Of a stretch of DNA of 64,000 nt, positions 41,057-55,512 are shown in pieces. This DNA comes from an uncultured Pelagibacteraceae bacterium (GTDB taxonomy: Bacteria; Pseudomonadota; Alphaproteobacteria; Pelagibacterales; Pelagibacteraceae), in contig CACMRC010000001.1 of assembly GCA_902615975.1 (NCBI GenBank), positions 1 to 64,000 on the forward strand, written 5' to 3'. The position numbers and the translations under genes were made by a program. The notes beneath the pieces are model-generated. The model saw nothing but the letters and a program-made list of their open reading frames with translations. It ran no database searches and was not told where the DNA came from. Position 1 is the stretch's first letter; the number at the start of each line of letters is the position of its first letter.

Positions 41057-43975
41057 ATGTCTTCATCAAAAAATCTTGATTTTGAAAAAACTTCATTTTT
41101 AAATAAATCTAATAGTGCATTTATAGAAGAAATGTATTTAAAGTTTGTTAATAAAGATGCTGATCTTCCAGAAAGTTGGGCAAATTATTTTGAAGGAATT
41201 GGCGAAGAATTAAATGTAATAGCAAAAGAAATTAATGGTCCATCATGGGGACCAACTAAAAAAAAGATTGATATTGATGAATTACAAAAAAAAATAGAAG
41301 AACAAGATAAAAATGATTTTGATAATGTCAAATTAGACACTTCAGAAAAATTTAATTTTCAATTACTTGCTGACTCAAATAAGGATTCAATAAGTGCTGT
41401 AGCATTAATTAGAGCATATAGACTAAGAGGACATTTGTTAGCAGATCTTGATCCTTTAGAAATGAGAGAGTCAGAGTATTTAGACGAACTTCATCCAGAT
41501 TTTTATGGTTTTAAAAAAGAAAATTACGATAAGAAAATTTTTCTAAATGGTGTAATTAATCGTAAGCATGCAAATATAAGAGAAATACTTAAGTTTATGA
41601 AGAAGACCTATTGTGGAAAAATAGGTTATGAGTTCATGCATATTTCAAACCCACTTGAAAGAAAGTGGTTTAGAGACAGAATAGAGCAAGATAAAAATGC
41701 ACTTCAATTTACAAAAAACGGTAAAGAAGCAATTTTAAATAAATTAGTACAGGCAGAAGGATTTGAAAAATTTTTAGCTACCAAGTATGTGGGAACAAAA
41801 AGGTTTGGTTTAGATGGTGGTGAAAGTTTAATACCTGCTCTTGAACAAATAATAAAAATTGGTGGTCAAAATAATATTAAAGAGGTTAAAATAGGGATGT
41901 CCCATAGAGGCAGACTTAATGTTTTGGCAAATGTTTTACAAAAATCTTACAAAAGAATTTTTAATGAATTTGCAGGTGAGTTTAGTTCTGATACTGAAGA
42001 TGGCGCTGGCGATGTAAAATATCATCTTGGAGCATCATCAGATAGGGAATTTGATGGAAACTCAGTGCATGTAAGTTTAACAGATAATCCTTCCCATTTA
42101 GAAGCTGTTAACCCAGTTGTTTTAGGGCAGACGAGAGCTAAACAATTTTTCCATAAAGATAGAGAGAGAAATAAAGTTATACCTATTCTTATTCATGGGG
42201 ATGCAGCTTTTGCAGGCCAAGGAGTTGTGGCAGAATGTTTTGCAATGTCTGGACTGCCAGGACACAACACTGGAGGAACAATTCATATTATTGTTAATAA
42301 TCAGATAGGATTTACTACCAGTCCGAGATTTGCTAGATCTTCACCTTATCCATCTGATGTTGCAAAAATGGTAGAGGCTCCAATTCTTCATGTTAATGGT
42401 GATGATCCAGAAGCAGTTGTTTATGCAACCAGAATAGCAACAGAATTTCGATTAAAATTTAATAGAGACGTTGTAGTAGATTTAATTTGTTATAGAAGAT
42501 TTGGACACAATGAGGGAGATGAGCCTTCATTTACTCAACCTTTAATGTATAAAAAAATTAGATCTCATCCCAGTGTTTACAAAATTTATGGAAATAAATT
42601 AGTAAACGAAAAATCTATTACTGAAGAATTATTAAATCAAAATGTTAAATCGTTTAAAGATTTACTAGATGAACAATATAAAAGTGCAAAAGATTATAAA
42701 CCTAAAATAGAATGGTTTGAAGGAACATGGTCAAGATATAAACCTGAAAGAGGTAAAGATAAAAGGGGCATAACAGGTTTTGATGAAAATAAATTAAAAA
42801 TAATTTCAGATAAAATAAATAGTATTCCTGAGGAAAAAAATATTCATAAGACTATCTCTAAAATATTTAATGCTAGAAAAGAAAGTATAGAAAAAGGTAC
42901 TGGAATCGATTGGTCTTCAGCTGAATCTTTAGCGTTTGGATCTTTGCTGGAAGAGGGATATCCAGTCAGACTTGTAGGACAAGACTCTGGAAGAGGAACA
43001 TTTAGTCAACGACATTCTGTTTTAAGAAATCAAATAGATAATTCTAGGTACATTCCTCTTAATAATATTTCTAAAAATCAAAAGCACTTTGAGGTAGTAG
43101 ATAGTTTTTTATCTGAACTTGCAGTTTTAGGTTTTGAATATGGTTATAGTTTAGTAGAGCCAAACACTCTTACTCTTTGGGAAGCGCAATTTGGTGATTT
43201 TGCTAATGGAGCCCAAGTAGTAATTGATCAATTTATTGCATCTGGTGAGAGAAAATGGAATAGAGCATCTGGTATAGTAATGTTGTTACCTCACGGATAT
43301 GAAGGACAAGGACCAGAACATTCTTCAGCAAGATTAGAAAGATTTTTACAACTATGCTCAAACGATAATATGCAAGTAATGAACTGCACAACCCCAGCAA
43401 ATTATTTTCATGCTTTAAGAAGACAAATGCATAGGAGTTTTAGAAAGCCACTAATCATAATGACACCAAAATCATTATTAAGAAATAAGTATTGTGTTTC
43501 AAATTTAGAAGATTTTAACAAAAAAAATACTTTCCATAGAGTATTGTGGGATCATGCTATAGATCCTAATTCTAAAGGATTTATTAAACTAAAAGAAAGT
43601 TCTAAAATAAGAAAAGTAATTCTTTGTTCTGGAAAAGTATATTTTGATTTGTTAGACGCCAGAGAAAAGCTTAAAAGAGACGATGTAGTGATGTATAGAA
43701 TTGAACAATTGTATCCATTTCCAGCAAAAGCTTTGGTTAAGGAGTTAAAACCATACTCTAAAAATGCCGAATTCTTTTGGTGTCAAGAAGAACCAAAAAA
43801 TATGGGTGCTTGGTTTTCAGTTAGAGATTATATCCAATGGACATTAGACACTTTAAAGGCTAATAATAATAAAATTTCTTATATAGGAAGAAGCCCAGAC
43901 GCAACTCCTGCAACAGGATATGCCAAAAGGCATAATTCTCAACAACAAGAAATAATTAATAAGGTATTTGATTAA
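41057..43975 (+). CDS. sucA: 2-oxoglutarate dehydrogenase E1
   Basis: [50 protein letters not shown]. Confidence 0.98.
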   Translation: MSSSKNLDFEKTSFLNKSNSAFIEEMYLKFVNKDADLPESWANYFEGIGEELNVIAKEINGPSWGPTKKKIDIDELQKKIEEQDKNDFDNVKLDTSEKFNFQLLADSNKDSISAVALIRAYRLRGHLLADLDPLEMRESEYLDELHPDFYGFKKENYDKKIFLNGVINRKHANIREILKFMKKTYCGKIGYEFMHISNPLERKWFRDRIEQDKNALQFTKNGKEAILNKLVQAEGFEKFLATKYVGTKRFGLDGGESLIPALEQIIKIGGQNNIKEVKIGMSHRGRLNVLANVLQKSYKRIFNEFAGEFSSDTEDGAGDVKYHLGASSDREFDGNSVHVSLTDNPSHLEAVNPVVLGQTRAKQFFHKDRERNKVIPILIHGDAAFAGQGVVAECFAMSGLPGHNTGGTIHIIVNNQIGFTTSPRFARSSPYPSDVAKMVEAPILHVNGDDPEAVVYATRIATEFRLKFNRDVVVDLICYRRFGHNEGDEPSFTQPLMYKKIRSHPSVYKIYGNKLVNEKSITEELLNQNVKSFKDLLDEQYKSAKDYKPKIEWFEGTWSRYKPERGKDKRGITGFDENKLKIISDKINSIPEEKNIHKTISKIFNARKESIEKGTGIDWSSAESLAFGSLLEEGYPVRLVGQDSGRGTFSQRHSVLRNQIDNSRYIPLNNISKNQKHFEVVDSFLSELAVLGFEYGYSLVEPNTLTLWEAQFGDFANGAQVVIDQFIASGERKWNRASGIVMLLPHGYEGQGPEHSSARLERFLQLCSNDNMQVMNCTTPANYFHALRRQMHRSFRKPLIIMTPKSLLRNKYCVSNLEDFNKKNTFHRVLWDHAIDPNSKGFIKLKESSKIRKVILCSGKVYFDLLDAREKLKRDDVVMYRIEQLYPFPAKALVKELKPYSKNAEFFWCQEEPKNMGAWFSVRDYIQWTLDTLKANNNKISYIGRSPDATPATGYAKRHNSQQQEIINKVFD

Positions 43976-43980
43976 TTTTA

Positions 43981-45270
43981 ATGAGTGAAAAAATAGTAGT
44001 CCCAGTTCTAGGTGAAAGTATAACAGAAGCGACTGTTGCAAAATGGTTGAAAAACGCAGGTGATACAGTCGAAGCAGATGAACCAATTGTAGAACTTGAG
44101 ACAGACAAAGTAAACTTAGAAGTACCATCTCCAATTTCTGGTGTGTTAACAGAGATAAATTCACAAGATGGATCAGTCGTTGAAGTAGGAGCATTATTAG
44201 GTTCTGTATCAGCCGAAGGTGGAACAGTGGTTAAATCTGCGCCGAAAATCAGTGAAGAAATTAAGAAAGAGGAAATTTTTCCTGCAGAGAGCAATGTAAT
44301 AAAATTAGATGCAAATAAAAAAGAACCAAAAGTATTTGAAGAAAAACCCAAAGAGAAACCTTTGGTTTTAACTGAGGAAGTTAAACCAGATGTTGCTCCA
44401 CAAAGAAGTGTTAATACAACCTTGTCTCCAGCAGTGAGAAAAATAGTAATTGAAAATAATATTGATATTAATTCAATTCAAGGTTCAGGGAAAGATGGGA
44501 GAGTTTTAAAAGGAGATTTAATAAGTTTGATGGGTGCAAATCCAAAACCATCTGAAAGAAAAATTCAATATGGTGAAGAAGAACGAATAAAAATGACTAG
44601 GTTGAGACAGACTATTGCAAAAAGATTAAAGCAAGCTCAAGAGAATGCTGCTCTTTTAACAACATTTAACGAAGTTGATATGAGTAGTGTAATGGAAATG
44701 AGGAAAGAAAATCAAGAGGATTTCCAATTTCGTTATGGAATAAAATTAGGATTTATGTCTTTCTTTGTAAAAGCATGTGTAGTTGCTTTAAAAAATTTCC
44801 CTGCAGTTAATGCTGAAATTGATGGTGACGAGATAATATATAAAAATTATTACAACATTAGTTTTGCTGTTGGAACAGATAAAGGCTTGGTTGTTCCAGT
44901 TTTAAGAAATGCAGATGAATTATCCTTTGCTGATATTGAGAAAAATATTAAAGAAATTTCAGAAAAAGCGCGAGATGGAAAGCTAACGATTGAAGATCTC
45001 CAGGGAGGAACATTTACAATAAGTAATGGAGGTGTGTATGGGTCCATGCTTTCAACACCAATACTAAATTTACCTCAGTCTGGTGTGTTGGGAATGCATA
45101 ATATAGTAGAAAGACCTATTGTTGTAGATGGTGAAATCAAAATAAGACCAATTATGTATTTAGCATTATCATATGATCATAGAATTATTGATGGAAAAGA
45201 ATCTGTATCTTTCCTTAAAATGATTAAAGAAAATTTAGAAGACCCTAGAAGGTTGTTTTTAGATATTTAA
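43981..45270 (+). CDS. sucB: Dihydrolipoyllysine succinyltransferase E2
   Basis: [22 protein letters not shown]; lipoyl [20 protein letters not shown]. Confidence 0.97.
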   Translation: MSEKIVVPVLGESITEATVAKWLKNAGDTVEADEPIVELETDKVNLEVPSPISGVLTEINSQDGSVVEVGALLGSVSAEGGTVVKSAPKISEEIKKEEIFPAESNVIKLDANKKEPKVFEEKPKEKPLVLTEEVKPDVAPQRSVNTTLSPAVRKIVIENNIDINSIQGSGKDGRVLKGDLISLMGANPKPSERKIQYGEEERIKMTRLRQTIAKRLKQAQENAALLTTFNEVDMSSVMEMRKENQEDFQFRYGIKLGFMSFFVKACVVALKNFPAVNAEIDGDEIIYKNYYNISFAVGTDKGLVVPVLRNADELSFADIEKNIKEISEKARDGKLTIEDLQGGTFTISNGGVYGSMLSTPILNLPQSGVLGMHNIVERPIVVDGEIKIRPIMYLALSYDHRIIDGKESVSFLKMIKENLEDPRRLFLDI

Positions 45271-46670
45271 TGTCAGAAAAATTTCAAGCTGTAGTTATTG
45301 GAGGTGGACCAGGTGGTTATGTGTGCGCAATCAGACTTGCTCAATTAGGATTAAAAACTGCATGTATAGAGTCTAGAGGGTCTTTGGGAGGTACTTGTTT
45401 AAATGTTGGTTGTATCCCATCAAAAAGCTTACTTAATCTGTCTGAAGAATTTCACAAAGTAAAAAGTTTAGCAAACAAAGGTATTGAAGTTGGTGAAGTA
45501 AAATTAAATTTAGACAAAATGATGAAAAGCAAAGATAAAGCTGTAACCGTTCTTACAAAAGGTGTTGAGTTTCTTTTGAAAAAAAACAAAGTTACTTACT
45601 TTAAAGGACACGGAAGTTTTAAATCTAAAAATGAAATTTTAATAAAAGATGATAAAAATAAAGAAACCATCATCCAAACAGAAAAAACAGTTATTGCAAC
45701 AGGATCAGTTCCAGTTTCATTACCAGGAATAGAAATAGATGAGAAAACAATTGTCTCATCAACAGGTGCTTTAAAGTTAGAAAAGGTGCCTAAGAAAATG
45801 GTTGTAGTAGGAGGAGGCTATATAGGATTGGAGATGGGATCTGTATGGTCAAGACTTGGAGCAGAGGTGCAAGTTGTTGAATTTCTAGATCATATTACCC
45901 CTGGAATGGATAAAGAAATCTCTTCTGAATTTATGAAAATTTTAAAAAAACAGGGTATGAAATTTAATATGCAAAATAAAGTTGAAACAATTAAAAAAAA
46001 TGCAGCAGGTGCAGTGGTTTCAACAATAGATAAAGATGGTAATAAAAATAATTTTGAGTGTGATGTTGTTTTAATCTCTGTTGGCAGAAAACCTAATACT
46101 GATGGTTTAAATTTAGAGTCTGTAGGAGTAGATCTTGATGAAAGAAATAGAATTAAAACTGATAAAATTTTTAAGACTAACGTTGAAAATATTTATGCAA
46201 TAGGTGATGTAATTGTTGGTCCAATGCTTGCACATAAAGCGGAGGACGAAGGTATAGCAGTTGCAGAAAACATAGTTGGTCAATCAGGACATGTAAATTA
46301 CGATACAATCCCAGGAGTAGTTTATACAACACCAGAAGTAGCATCAATCGGTAAAACTGAGGAACAATTAAAAGAATTAAATAAAAAATATAAAGTAGGG
46401 AAATTTTCTTTTATGGCCAATTCAAGAGCCAAGGCCATAGATGATGCAGAAGGTTTTGTTAAAATTTTAGCTGATGAGCAAACAGATAAAGTATTAGGTG
46501 CACATATAATTGGACCTCATGCAGGAGAATTAATTGCAGAGATTGGTGTTGCAATGGAATTTGGTGCAAGTGCAGAAGATATCGCCCGAACTTGTCATGC
46601 TCATCCAACGTTTTCTGAAGCAGTTAAAGAAGCTGCTTTATCAGTAGATAAAAGAGCAATACACTCTTAA
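45270..46670 (+). CDS. lpdA: Dihydrolipoamide dehydrogenase
   Basis: [44 protein letters not shown]. Confidence 0.98.
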   Translation: MSEKFQAVVIGGGPGGYVCAIRLAQLGLKTACIESRGSLGGTCLNVGCIPSKSLLNLSEEFHKVKSLANKGIEVGEVKLNLDKMMKSKDKAVTVLTKGVEFLLKKNKVTYFKGHGSFKSKNEILIKDDKNKETIIQTEKTVIATGSVPVSLPGIEIDEKTIVSSTGALKLEKVPKKMVVVGGGYIGLEMGSVWSRLGAEVQVVEFLDHITPGMDKEISSEFMKILKKQGMKFNMQNKVETIKKNAAGAVVSTIDKDGNKNNFECDVVLISVGRKPNTDGLNLESVGVDLDERNRIKTDKIFKTNVENIYAIGDVIVGPMLAHKAEDEGIAVAENIVGQSGHVNYDTIPGVVYTTPEVASIGKTEEQLKELNKKYKVGKFSFMANSRAKAIDDAEGFVKILADEQTDKVLGAHIIGPHAGELIAEIGVAMEFGASAEDIARTCHAHPTFSEAVKEAALSVDKRAIHS

Positions 46671-46692
46671 TTTTTTTTCATATTATAAAAAT

Positions 46693-48648
46693 ATGAAATA
46701 TCCGATTCTCGTACCAAATATTTTTAATTATCCATTTACATATGAAAGTAATTTAACTCTTAAAGTTGGAGATTATGTAATGGTACCTTTTGGAAAATCA
46801 AAAATTACTGGTGTTGTTTGGGACGAATTTGAAAAAAATAATAATAAAAATTTTAAGACTAAAAAGATAATCAAGAAATTAGACGTTACTCCATTAAAAA
46901 AAAATACAATTAATTTTTTAAATTGGTTTGCAGAATATAATCTTATCCCAAAAGGTATGGCATTAAAGTTAGTGCTCTTAAGTAGTGATGCGGTAGAGAA
47001 CAAAGAAACTCAACTTTATCAAATATTTGAAAGCAAAATTAAGCAAAACTTAATCAAGCTGTCTAGTGATCAAAATAAATCTCTAAAAAAAATGAATGTT
47101 TCAAATAAAAAATTTAGAGTTCATGTTTTACAAGGCACAACTGGATCAGGAAAAACTTTAGTTTATTTTGAAGCATTAAAACCACTGATAGAGAAGAGTT
47201 TTCAAGGATTAATTTTATTACCAGAAATAGGTTTAACTAGTCAGTTTGAACAAAAATTTTTAGAATATTTTGGTTTTAAGCCCGCAGTTTGGCACTCAGG
47301 TATTTCAAAAAAAAAGAAAGAATTAATTTGGAGTGGCGTTTCCAATGGTAAAATAAAAATAATTATTGGTGCAAGGTCTTCATTATTTTTACCATTTAAA
47401 AAATTAGGAATGATAATTGTTGATGAGGAACATGATCAATCATTTAAACAAGATGAAGGCATAACCTACAATGCTCGTGATATGGCAATTTCTAGAGCAT
47501 CTTTTGAAAACATTCCAATAAATTTGATTACTGCTGTTCCTTCAATAGAAACTTTTGAAAATATTAAAAAGGGTAAATACGAGGTTTCTAGATTAAATGA
47601 AAGATATCAAAATGCAGCTTTACCTAATTATGAAATTATTAATTTAAATAATACCAAACTTGAAAAACAATCATGGCTATCAAATAAAATTATTGAAAAA
47701 GTTAATTTACATTTGGAAAAAAAAGATCAAGTTTTGTTTTTTTTAAACAGAAGAGGTTTTTCTCCAAATGCTTTATGTAATAAGTGTTTTACAAGTTTTA
47801 CATGTCCAAATTGTAGTATCAATTTAGTTTATCATAAAAATAAAAATAACTTATTATGTCATTATTGTGGATACAAATCGGATCTTAAAAGGGACTGTAC
47901 AAAAGAGGGAAATTGTGAATTTATTTTCAGCGGACCTGGTGTTGAGAGAATTTCAGAAGAAGTAAAAAGAAAATTCCCTGGAAAAAAAATAGAGATTTTT
48001 TCAAGTGACACAATGAATAAAAAAGATTCTAAAGAAAAAATAGACAAAATTATTAATAATGAAACGCATATTTTAGTTGGAACTCAATTAATTTCAAAAG
48101 GTTTTCATTTTCCAAGTTTAAATTGCATTGTAGTTGTTGATATCGATCTTTCATCTCAAGGACATGATCTAAGAGGTGCAGAAAAAAATTTACAGCTCTA
48201 TCATCAACTTTCAGGACGTGCAGGAAGAACAGGAAAACCAGCAACGGTATATTTTCAAACTTATGAAAATAATACTAAGATGATTTCAGAAATTACAAGT
48301 AAAAATCCAGATATTTTTTTAGAAAGAGAACTAGAGATAAGAAAAAAAAATAAACTACCTCCATTTCAAAGGTTTATTTCTTTAATCTTAACAGGAGATA
48401 ATGAAATTAAATTAGAAAAAGAAGCTATTAATTTTAAAAATTTCATTGAAAATAAAATTGAAGGAAAAATATTAGGGCCTGTGAATGCCCCATTATTTAG
48501 ATTAAAGAGAAAATTTAGAATTAGATTTTTAATCAGAGGCTTAAAATCCATGAAACTACAAAGCTCTCTTGCAAAAATTATTCCAAAATATAAATTTTCT
48601 TCTGGAATAAAACTTTCAGTTGATGTTGATCCAATTAACTTCAATTAA
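46693..48648 (+). CDS. priA: Primosomal protein N' (replication restart helicase)
   Basis: GTTGSGKTLVY, DEEHDQSFKQDEGITYNARDMAI, zinc-binding CxxC pairs, GRAGR. Confidence 0.96.
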   Translation: MKYPILVPNIFNYPFTYESNLTLKVGDYVMVPFGKSKITGVVWDEFEKNNNKNFKTKKIIKKLDVTPLKKNTINFLNWFAEYNLIPKGMALKLVLLSSDAVENKETQLYQIFESKIKQNLIKLSSDQNKSLKKMNVSNKKFRVHVLQGTTGSGKTLVYFEALKPLIEKSFQGLILLPEIGLTSQFEQKFLEYFGFKPAVWHSGISKKKKELIWSGVSNGKIKIIIGARSSLFLPFKKLGMIIVDEEHDQSFKQDEGITYNARDMAISRASFENIPINLITAVPSIETFENIKKGKYEVSRLNERYQNAALPNYEIINLNNTKLEKQSWLSNKIIEKVNLHLEKKDQVLFFLNRRGFSPNALCNKCFTSFTCPNCSINLVYHKNKNNLLCHYCGYKSDLKRDCTKEGNCEFIFSGPGVERISEEVKRKFPGKKIEIFSSDTMNKKDSKEKIDKIINNETHILVGTQLISKGFHFPSLNCIVVVDIDLSSQGHDLRGAEKNLQLYHQLSGRAGRTGKPATVYFQTYENNTKMISEITSKNPDIFLERELEIRKKNKLPPFQRFISLILTGDNEIKLEKEAINFKNFIENKIEGKILGPVNAPLFRLKRKFRIRFLIRGLKSMKLQSSLAKIIPKYKFSSGIKLSVDVDPINFN

Positions 48649-48649
48649 C

Positions 48650-48673
48650 CGCAAAAAAGAGGCCTTTTTTACG
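48650..48673 (+). terminator. Putative rho-independent terminator after priA
   Basis: CGCAAAAAAG-AGGC-CTTTTTTACG (one mismatch). Confidence 0.6.
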
Positions 48674-48756
48674 AATCCGCTACTTGAAGACATAAGGGTC
48701 ATATGCTATTTAGGGCGTGATTTTTAAATAATCTTCAACATTATAGAGGAACCAAG

Positions 48757-49314
48757 TTGAGTAAAGACACCGGATTTTCAATAACTTCAGCTGAAAGGTA
48801 TTCTCTTGCGCTTTTTGAACTTTCAGAGGAAAACAATCTTTTAAGTCAGATCGAAGATCAGTCTTCATCTATTCTTAATTTAATTGAGCAAAGTGAAGAT
48901 TTTTCTAATTTGATTAAAGATCCAACTACAAGCCAAGAAGATTTATTAAAAGTAATCAATACAATCTCTGAATATAATAAATTTGAGTCTTTATTTAAAA
49001 ATTTTTTAAGTTTCTTAATTCAAAAAAGACGTTTCTTTTTTATTGAGCGTATCCTTAAAAGCTTTATTGAGATTTGTTCAAGAAAAAGAGGTGAACTGAA
49101 GGCAGAATTAAAATCAGCAAAAGAATTATCTAATGAAGAAATTGCAAAAATTACAGAGGAGTTAACAAAAAACTTTAGCTCAAAAATAAAATTAAACTAC
49201 AAACACGACGAAAGTTTAATAGGAGGTTTGGTAGTACAAGTAGGAAGTACTATGGTCGATACCTCAATTAAAAATAAATTACAACAAATCGAAAATAGAA
49301 TGATAGAGGCATAA
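48757..49314 (+). CDS. atpH: ATP synthase subunit delta (TTG start)
   Basis: Delta-subunit sequence; first gene of atpHAGDC; AGAGGA upstream of TTG. Confidence 0.93.
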   Translation: MSKDTGFSITSAERYSLALFELSEENNLLSQIEDQSSSILNLIEQSEDFSNLIKDPTTSQEDLLKVINTISEYNKFESLFKNFLSFLIQKRRFFFIERILKSFIEICSRKRGELKAELKSAKELSNEEIAKITEELTKNFSSKIKLNYKHDESLIGGLVVQVGSTMVDTSIKNKLQQIENRMIEA

Positions 49315-50850
49315 ATGGAAATAAATCCTTCAGAAGTTACAAAAATATTAAAAGAACAAATTAAAAATTTTGGTGATAAAGCAGAAGTCACAGAAGTTGG
49401 TCAAGTTTTATCAGTTGGAGACGGTATTGCTAGGATTTATGGTTTGGATAATGTTCAAGCTGGTGAAATGGTAGAGTTTGCAGATGGTTCAAAAGGTATG
49501 GCTCTAAACTTAGAAAGTGAAAACGTTGGTGTCGTAATTTTTGGTGATGACAGAAATGTAAAAGAAGGGGATGTAGTTAAAAGAACAGGTAATATTGTTG
49601 ATACTCCAGTTGGAAAAGAATTATTAGGAAGAGTAGTGGATGGTTTAGGAAATCCTATTGATGGAAAAGGACCATTAGATAAAGGAATTAAAAAAAGCAG
49701 GGTTGAAGTAAAAGCTCCTGGTATTATTCCACGACAATCAGTAAGTGAACCAATGCAAACTGGTCTTAAATCAATTGACAGTCTAGTTCCGATTGGAAGA
49801 GGGCAAAGGGAATTAATTATCGGTGATAGACAAACTGGTAAAACAGCAGTTGCAGTAGATGCAATTATTAATCAAAAAAAAATCAATGAATCTGGTGATG
49901 AAAAACAAAAACTGTATTGTATATACGTTGCGGTTGGACAAAAAAGATCAACAGTAAGACAAATTCAAAAAACATTAGAAGAAGCTGGAGCTATGGAGTA
50001 CACAACAATCGTTGCTGCTACTGCATCGGACTCTGCTCCTTTACAATTTTTAGCACCATACACAGGTTGTGCTATGGGAGAGTATTTTAGAGATAATGGA
50101 ATGCATGCGTTAATAATTTATGATGATTTGTCTAAACAAGCAGTTGCTTATAGACAAATGTCATTGCTATTAAGAAGACCTCCAGGACGTGAGGCTTATC
50201 CTGGAGATGTATTTTATCTTCATAGTAGATTACTTGAAAGAGCAGCTAAATTAAGTGACGAACATGGAGGTGGATCACTTACTGCACTGCCAATTATTGA
50301 AACACAAGGTGGAGACGTATCCGCGTTTATTCCAACTAACGTTATTTCAATTACAGACGGACAAATTTTCCTTGAAACAGAACTATTTAACCAAGGTATA
50401 AGACCTGCAATTAACGTAGGTTTATCAGTATCTAGGGTTGGTTCATCAGCTCAAACAAAAGCGATGAAAAAAGTTTCTGGTTCAATGAAACTAGAGTTAG
50501 CACAATACAGAGAAATGGCAGCTTTTGCTCAATTCGGATCTGATTTAGATGCATCTACTCAGCAGCTTTTGAATAGAGGCTCTAAACTAACTGAACTTTT
50601 AAAACAAAAACAATATTCACCGATGACTGTTGCAGAACAAGTTATTTCAGTATTTTGTGGAGTGAAAGGTTATCTTGATGATATTGATTTAAAAGACGTT
50701 GCTGAATTTGAGAGCAAGATTATTGAAAAATGTAAATCAGATAAGCCTGAAATTATCGAGTCAATTTTAACTTCAGGAAAACTTGAGGAAGATAAAGAAA
50801 AATTACTTGTTGAGGTAATCACTCAATTAAAAGGAAATTTTAAATCTTAA
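49315..50850 (+). CDS. atpA: ATP synthase subunit alpha
   Basis: [15 protein letters not shown]; canonical alpha subunit. Confidence 0.99.
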   Translation: MEINPSEVTKILKEQIKNFGDKAEVTEVGQVLSVGDGIARIYGLDNVQAGEMVEFADGSKGMALNLESENVGVVIFGDDRNVKEGDVVKRTGNIVDTPVGKELLGRVVDGLGNPIDGKGPLDKGIKKSRVEVKAPGIIPRQSVSEPMQTGLKSIDSLVPIGRGQRELIIGDRQTGKTAVAVDAIINQKKINESGDEKQKLYCIYVAVGQKRSTVRQIQKTLEEAGAMEYTTIVAATASDSAPLQFLAPYTGCAMGEYFRDNGMHALIIYDDLSKQAVAYRQMSLLLRRPPGREAYPGDVFYLHSRLLERAAKLSDEHGGGSLTALPIIETQGGDVSAFIPTNVISITDGQIFLETELFNQGIRPAINVGLSVSRVGSSAQTKAMKKVSGSMKLELAQYREMAAFAQFGSDLDASTQQLLNRGSKLTELLKQKQYSPMTVAEQVISVFCGVKGYLDDIDLKDVAEFESKIIEKCKSDKPEIIESILTSGKLEEDKEKLLVEVITQLKGNFKS

Positions 50851-50856
50851 TAACTT

Positions 50857-53149
<2,293 letters not shown>

Positions 53150-53150
<1 letters not shown>

Positions 53151-53542
53151 TGAGCGAAGAGTTTAAAGTTGAAATAGTAAATCCTGAAAAATCTTTTTTA
53201 GTAAAAGACGATGTTTCAGAAGTTGTAGTCCCTGCTTTTGAGGGAGAGATGGGAATATTGAAGGATCATATTTCTATTATTTCCTTTTTGAAACCTGGGA
53301 TAATTAAGATTTTATCAAAATCAGGTGATGAAAATTACTATGTTGAAGATGGTATTGTTGAGTTCAAAAATAACAATCTATCTATTTTAACAAGTACAAT
53401 TTTTAATCTTGCTGATATGGATAAATCAAAGCAACAAGATTTACTTAAACAAGCAGAAGAAGAGGCTAATAAAACTGATATAAACGATCAATCTAAGTAT
53501 TTAGCAGATCAAAAAGTTGAAGTTTTAAAAACTCTAAATTAA
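53150..53542 (+). CDS. atpC: ATP synthase subunit epsilon
   Basis: VVVPAFEGEMGILKDH; end of atp operon. Confidence 0.95.
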
Positions 53543-54007
53543 TTTTTTTACTTTTTCTTTAAGCTCTTTGTAAACATGATGTTTAAAATCAACCACTACA
53601 TCAGTGATTAAATCTAAGTCAATCCACTTCCAATCCAAAAACTCTGGATTAGATGTATTTATGTTTATTTCATTATCATTTCCAATAAATCTCATTAAAA
53701 ACCATTTTTGCTTTTGACCTTTGTATTTACCTTTCCAAATGATACCTAGTAATCTATCAGGTAAATCATAGGTTAATGTACCATCAAGCTCTTTTATAAG
53801 TTCTACGCTTTTGATACTTGTTTCTTCTTCTAGTTCTCTAAATGCAGCTTTTAAATTATCCTCTCCCTCATCAACACCACCCTGAGGCATTTGCCAAAAA
53901 TTTTTAGGATTATCTATTCTTTTTGCTACGAATACTTTATTTTGTTTATTCAATAATACAATTCCGACCCCACTTCTCAGTGGTAAATCTTTAAAATTTT
54001 TATTCAT
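53534..54007 (-). CDS. rppH: RNA pyrophosphohydrolase (Nudix)
   Basis: WQMPQGGVDEGEDNLKAAFRELEEETS Nudix box. Confidence 0.95.
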   Translation of the reverse strand: MNKNFKDLPLRSGVGIVLLNKQNKVFVAKRIDNPKNFWQMPQGGVDEGEDNLKAAFRELEEETSIKSVELIKELDGTLTYDLPDRLLGIIWKGKYKGQKQKWFLMRFIGNDNEININTSNPEFLDWKWIDLDLITDVVVDFKHHVYKELKEKVKKLI

Positions 54008-54008
54008 A

Positions 54009-55148
54009 TTATCCGTTAAGTAACTTAATAGCGTAGTTTAATTGATTATCAGTATCAGTTTTTATTCTAAAATCATCACCTTCTTCATTTACTTCAATAT
54101 CTGGTTTAACACCTACTTCAGAAATAGATTTTCCAGAGGGAAGATAGTATTTTGCAACAGTTAATCTGATAGCCCCACGATTTTTTAGAGGAATAATTGA
54201 TTGGACAGAACCTTTGCCAAAGCTATTTTCACCAATAATAATTGCTCTTTTGTGATCTTTTAAAGCTCCAGCAACAATTTCAGATGCAGATGCTGAACCA
54301 TAATTAATTAAAACCAATAATGTTTTTCCGTCAGTAATATCTCCTTTTTTTGCAAACCATTTTCTATTTTCAGATTTTTTTCTGCTTTTTGTTGAAACTA
54401 TTTCCCCATTTTCTAGAAAAAAATCTGAGATTTTTATTGCTTGAGATAAAAGACCTCCAGGATTATTTCTTAAATCTAAAATAAATGAATTTAAGTTTTT
54501 ATTTTTTTTAAGTTTTTTAATTTGTTTTTCTATTTGATCACTGCTGTTATCATTAAATGAAGTAAGCCTGATGTATCCTATACTTTCATCTATAATTTCA
54601 GATTTAACAGATTGAACCTGAATAACTTCTCTTATTATATTAAATGTTAAAGCCTTTTTTTCACCTCTTCGTCTTACTGTTAACTCTATTCCAGAACCCA
54701 CAGGTCCTCTCATTAAATCAACAGCTTCACTTAATGATTTTCCTTGGACCTGAACATCATTTATTTTTACTATGTAATCACCAGCTTTTAATCCAGCTCT
54801 AGATGCAGGTGTATCATCTATTGGTGAAATTACTTTTACCACACCAGCCTCCATGCTAACCTCAATTCCTAATCCACCAAATTCACCACTGGTTTCTGTT
54901 TGCATTTCATCAAATATTTTAGGCGACATATAGGATGAATAAGGATCTAAAGATTGTAAAAGTCCATTGATTGCAGAGTCCATACTTTTAGATTGGTTGA
55001 ACTCATCAACATATTCTTTATTAATTTTTTCTAAAACCTCACCGAAGAGATCAATTTTTTTATAAATATCAATTTCAGCTGAAAGAACTGTTTTATTTAA
55101 GCAAAAAATAGAGAAAAAAATTAATAATAAAAATTTAAATTTTTTCAT
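54009..55148 (-). CDS. ctpA: Carboxyl-terminal processing protease (S41)
   Basis: PDZ plus GSASASEIVAGALKDHKRA; start set at MKKFKFLLL (ATGA overlap with rsfS) rather than ORF-track 55184. Confidence 0.93.
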   Translation of the reverse strand: MKKFKFLLLIFFSIFCLNKTVLSAEIDIYKKIDLFGEVLEKINKEYVDEFNQSKSMDSAINGLLQSLDPYSSYMSPKIFDEMQTETSGEFGGLGIEVSMEAGVVKVISPIDDTPASRAGLKAGDYIVKINDVQVQGKSLSEAVDLMRGPVGSGIELTVRRRGEKKALTFNIIREVIQVQSVKSEIIDESIGYIRLTSFNDNSSDQIEKQIKKLKKNKNLNSFILDLRNNPGGLLSQAIKISDFFLENGEIVSTKSRKKSENRKWFAKKGDITDGKTLLVLINYGSASASEIVAGALKDHKRAIIIGENSFGKGSVQSIIPLKNRGAIRLTVAKYYLPSGKSISEVGVKPDIEVNEEGDDFRIKTDTDNQLNYAIKLLNG

Positions 55149-55495
55149 ATCATCACTTTTTCTTTTGGAATTAGCTCTGACCAAATTTTCTCTAATTCAT
55201 AAAATTTTCTTTTTTCTGGGTGAAAAATATGAATAATTAAATCAATTCCATCAACAAGTTTCCATTCTCCACTTTCTTTACCTTCAATTCTTGAGTCTTT
55301 TACACCATTATTTTTAAGTTTTTCTAAAACTTGTTCTGACAAGGATTGGATATGTCTAGATGAAGTTCCACTTGCTATGATCATGTAGTCAGCTATAGAA
55401 CTTTTGTCTTTAAGATCAATAGTTACAATGTCTTGAGCTTTATTGAGATCTAGTGTGTTGATTACAATTTCTTTTAAATCTGAAATTTTGTCCAT
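55145..55495 (-). CDS. rsfS: Ribosome silencing factor
   Basis: ADYMIIASGTSSRHIQSLSE; DLIIHIFHPEKRKFYELEKIWSE. Confidence 0.95.
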   Translation of the reverse strand: MDKISDLKEIVINTLDLNKAQDIVTIDLKDKSSIADYMIIASGTSSRHIQSLSEQVLEKLKNNGVKDSRIEGKESGEWKLVDGIDLIIHIFHPEKRKFYELEKIWSELIPKEKVMI

Positions 55496-55512
55496 TAATT
55501 GATTTTAGATTA

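Noticed and set aside
43853-44351. Minus-strand ORFs of 113 and 131 aa at the sucA/sucB junction
   Set aside because: Opposite to well-supported sucA and sucB coding sequence.
53534-53542. Overlap of convergent atpC and rppH 3' ends
   Set aside because: Short tail-to-tail overlaps are normal in streamlined genomes.
55149-55184. Upstream extension of ctpA (MVRANSKRKSDD)
   Set aside because: Overlaps rsfS; the signal peptide starts at MKKFKFLLL with an ATGA overlap with the rsfS stop.
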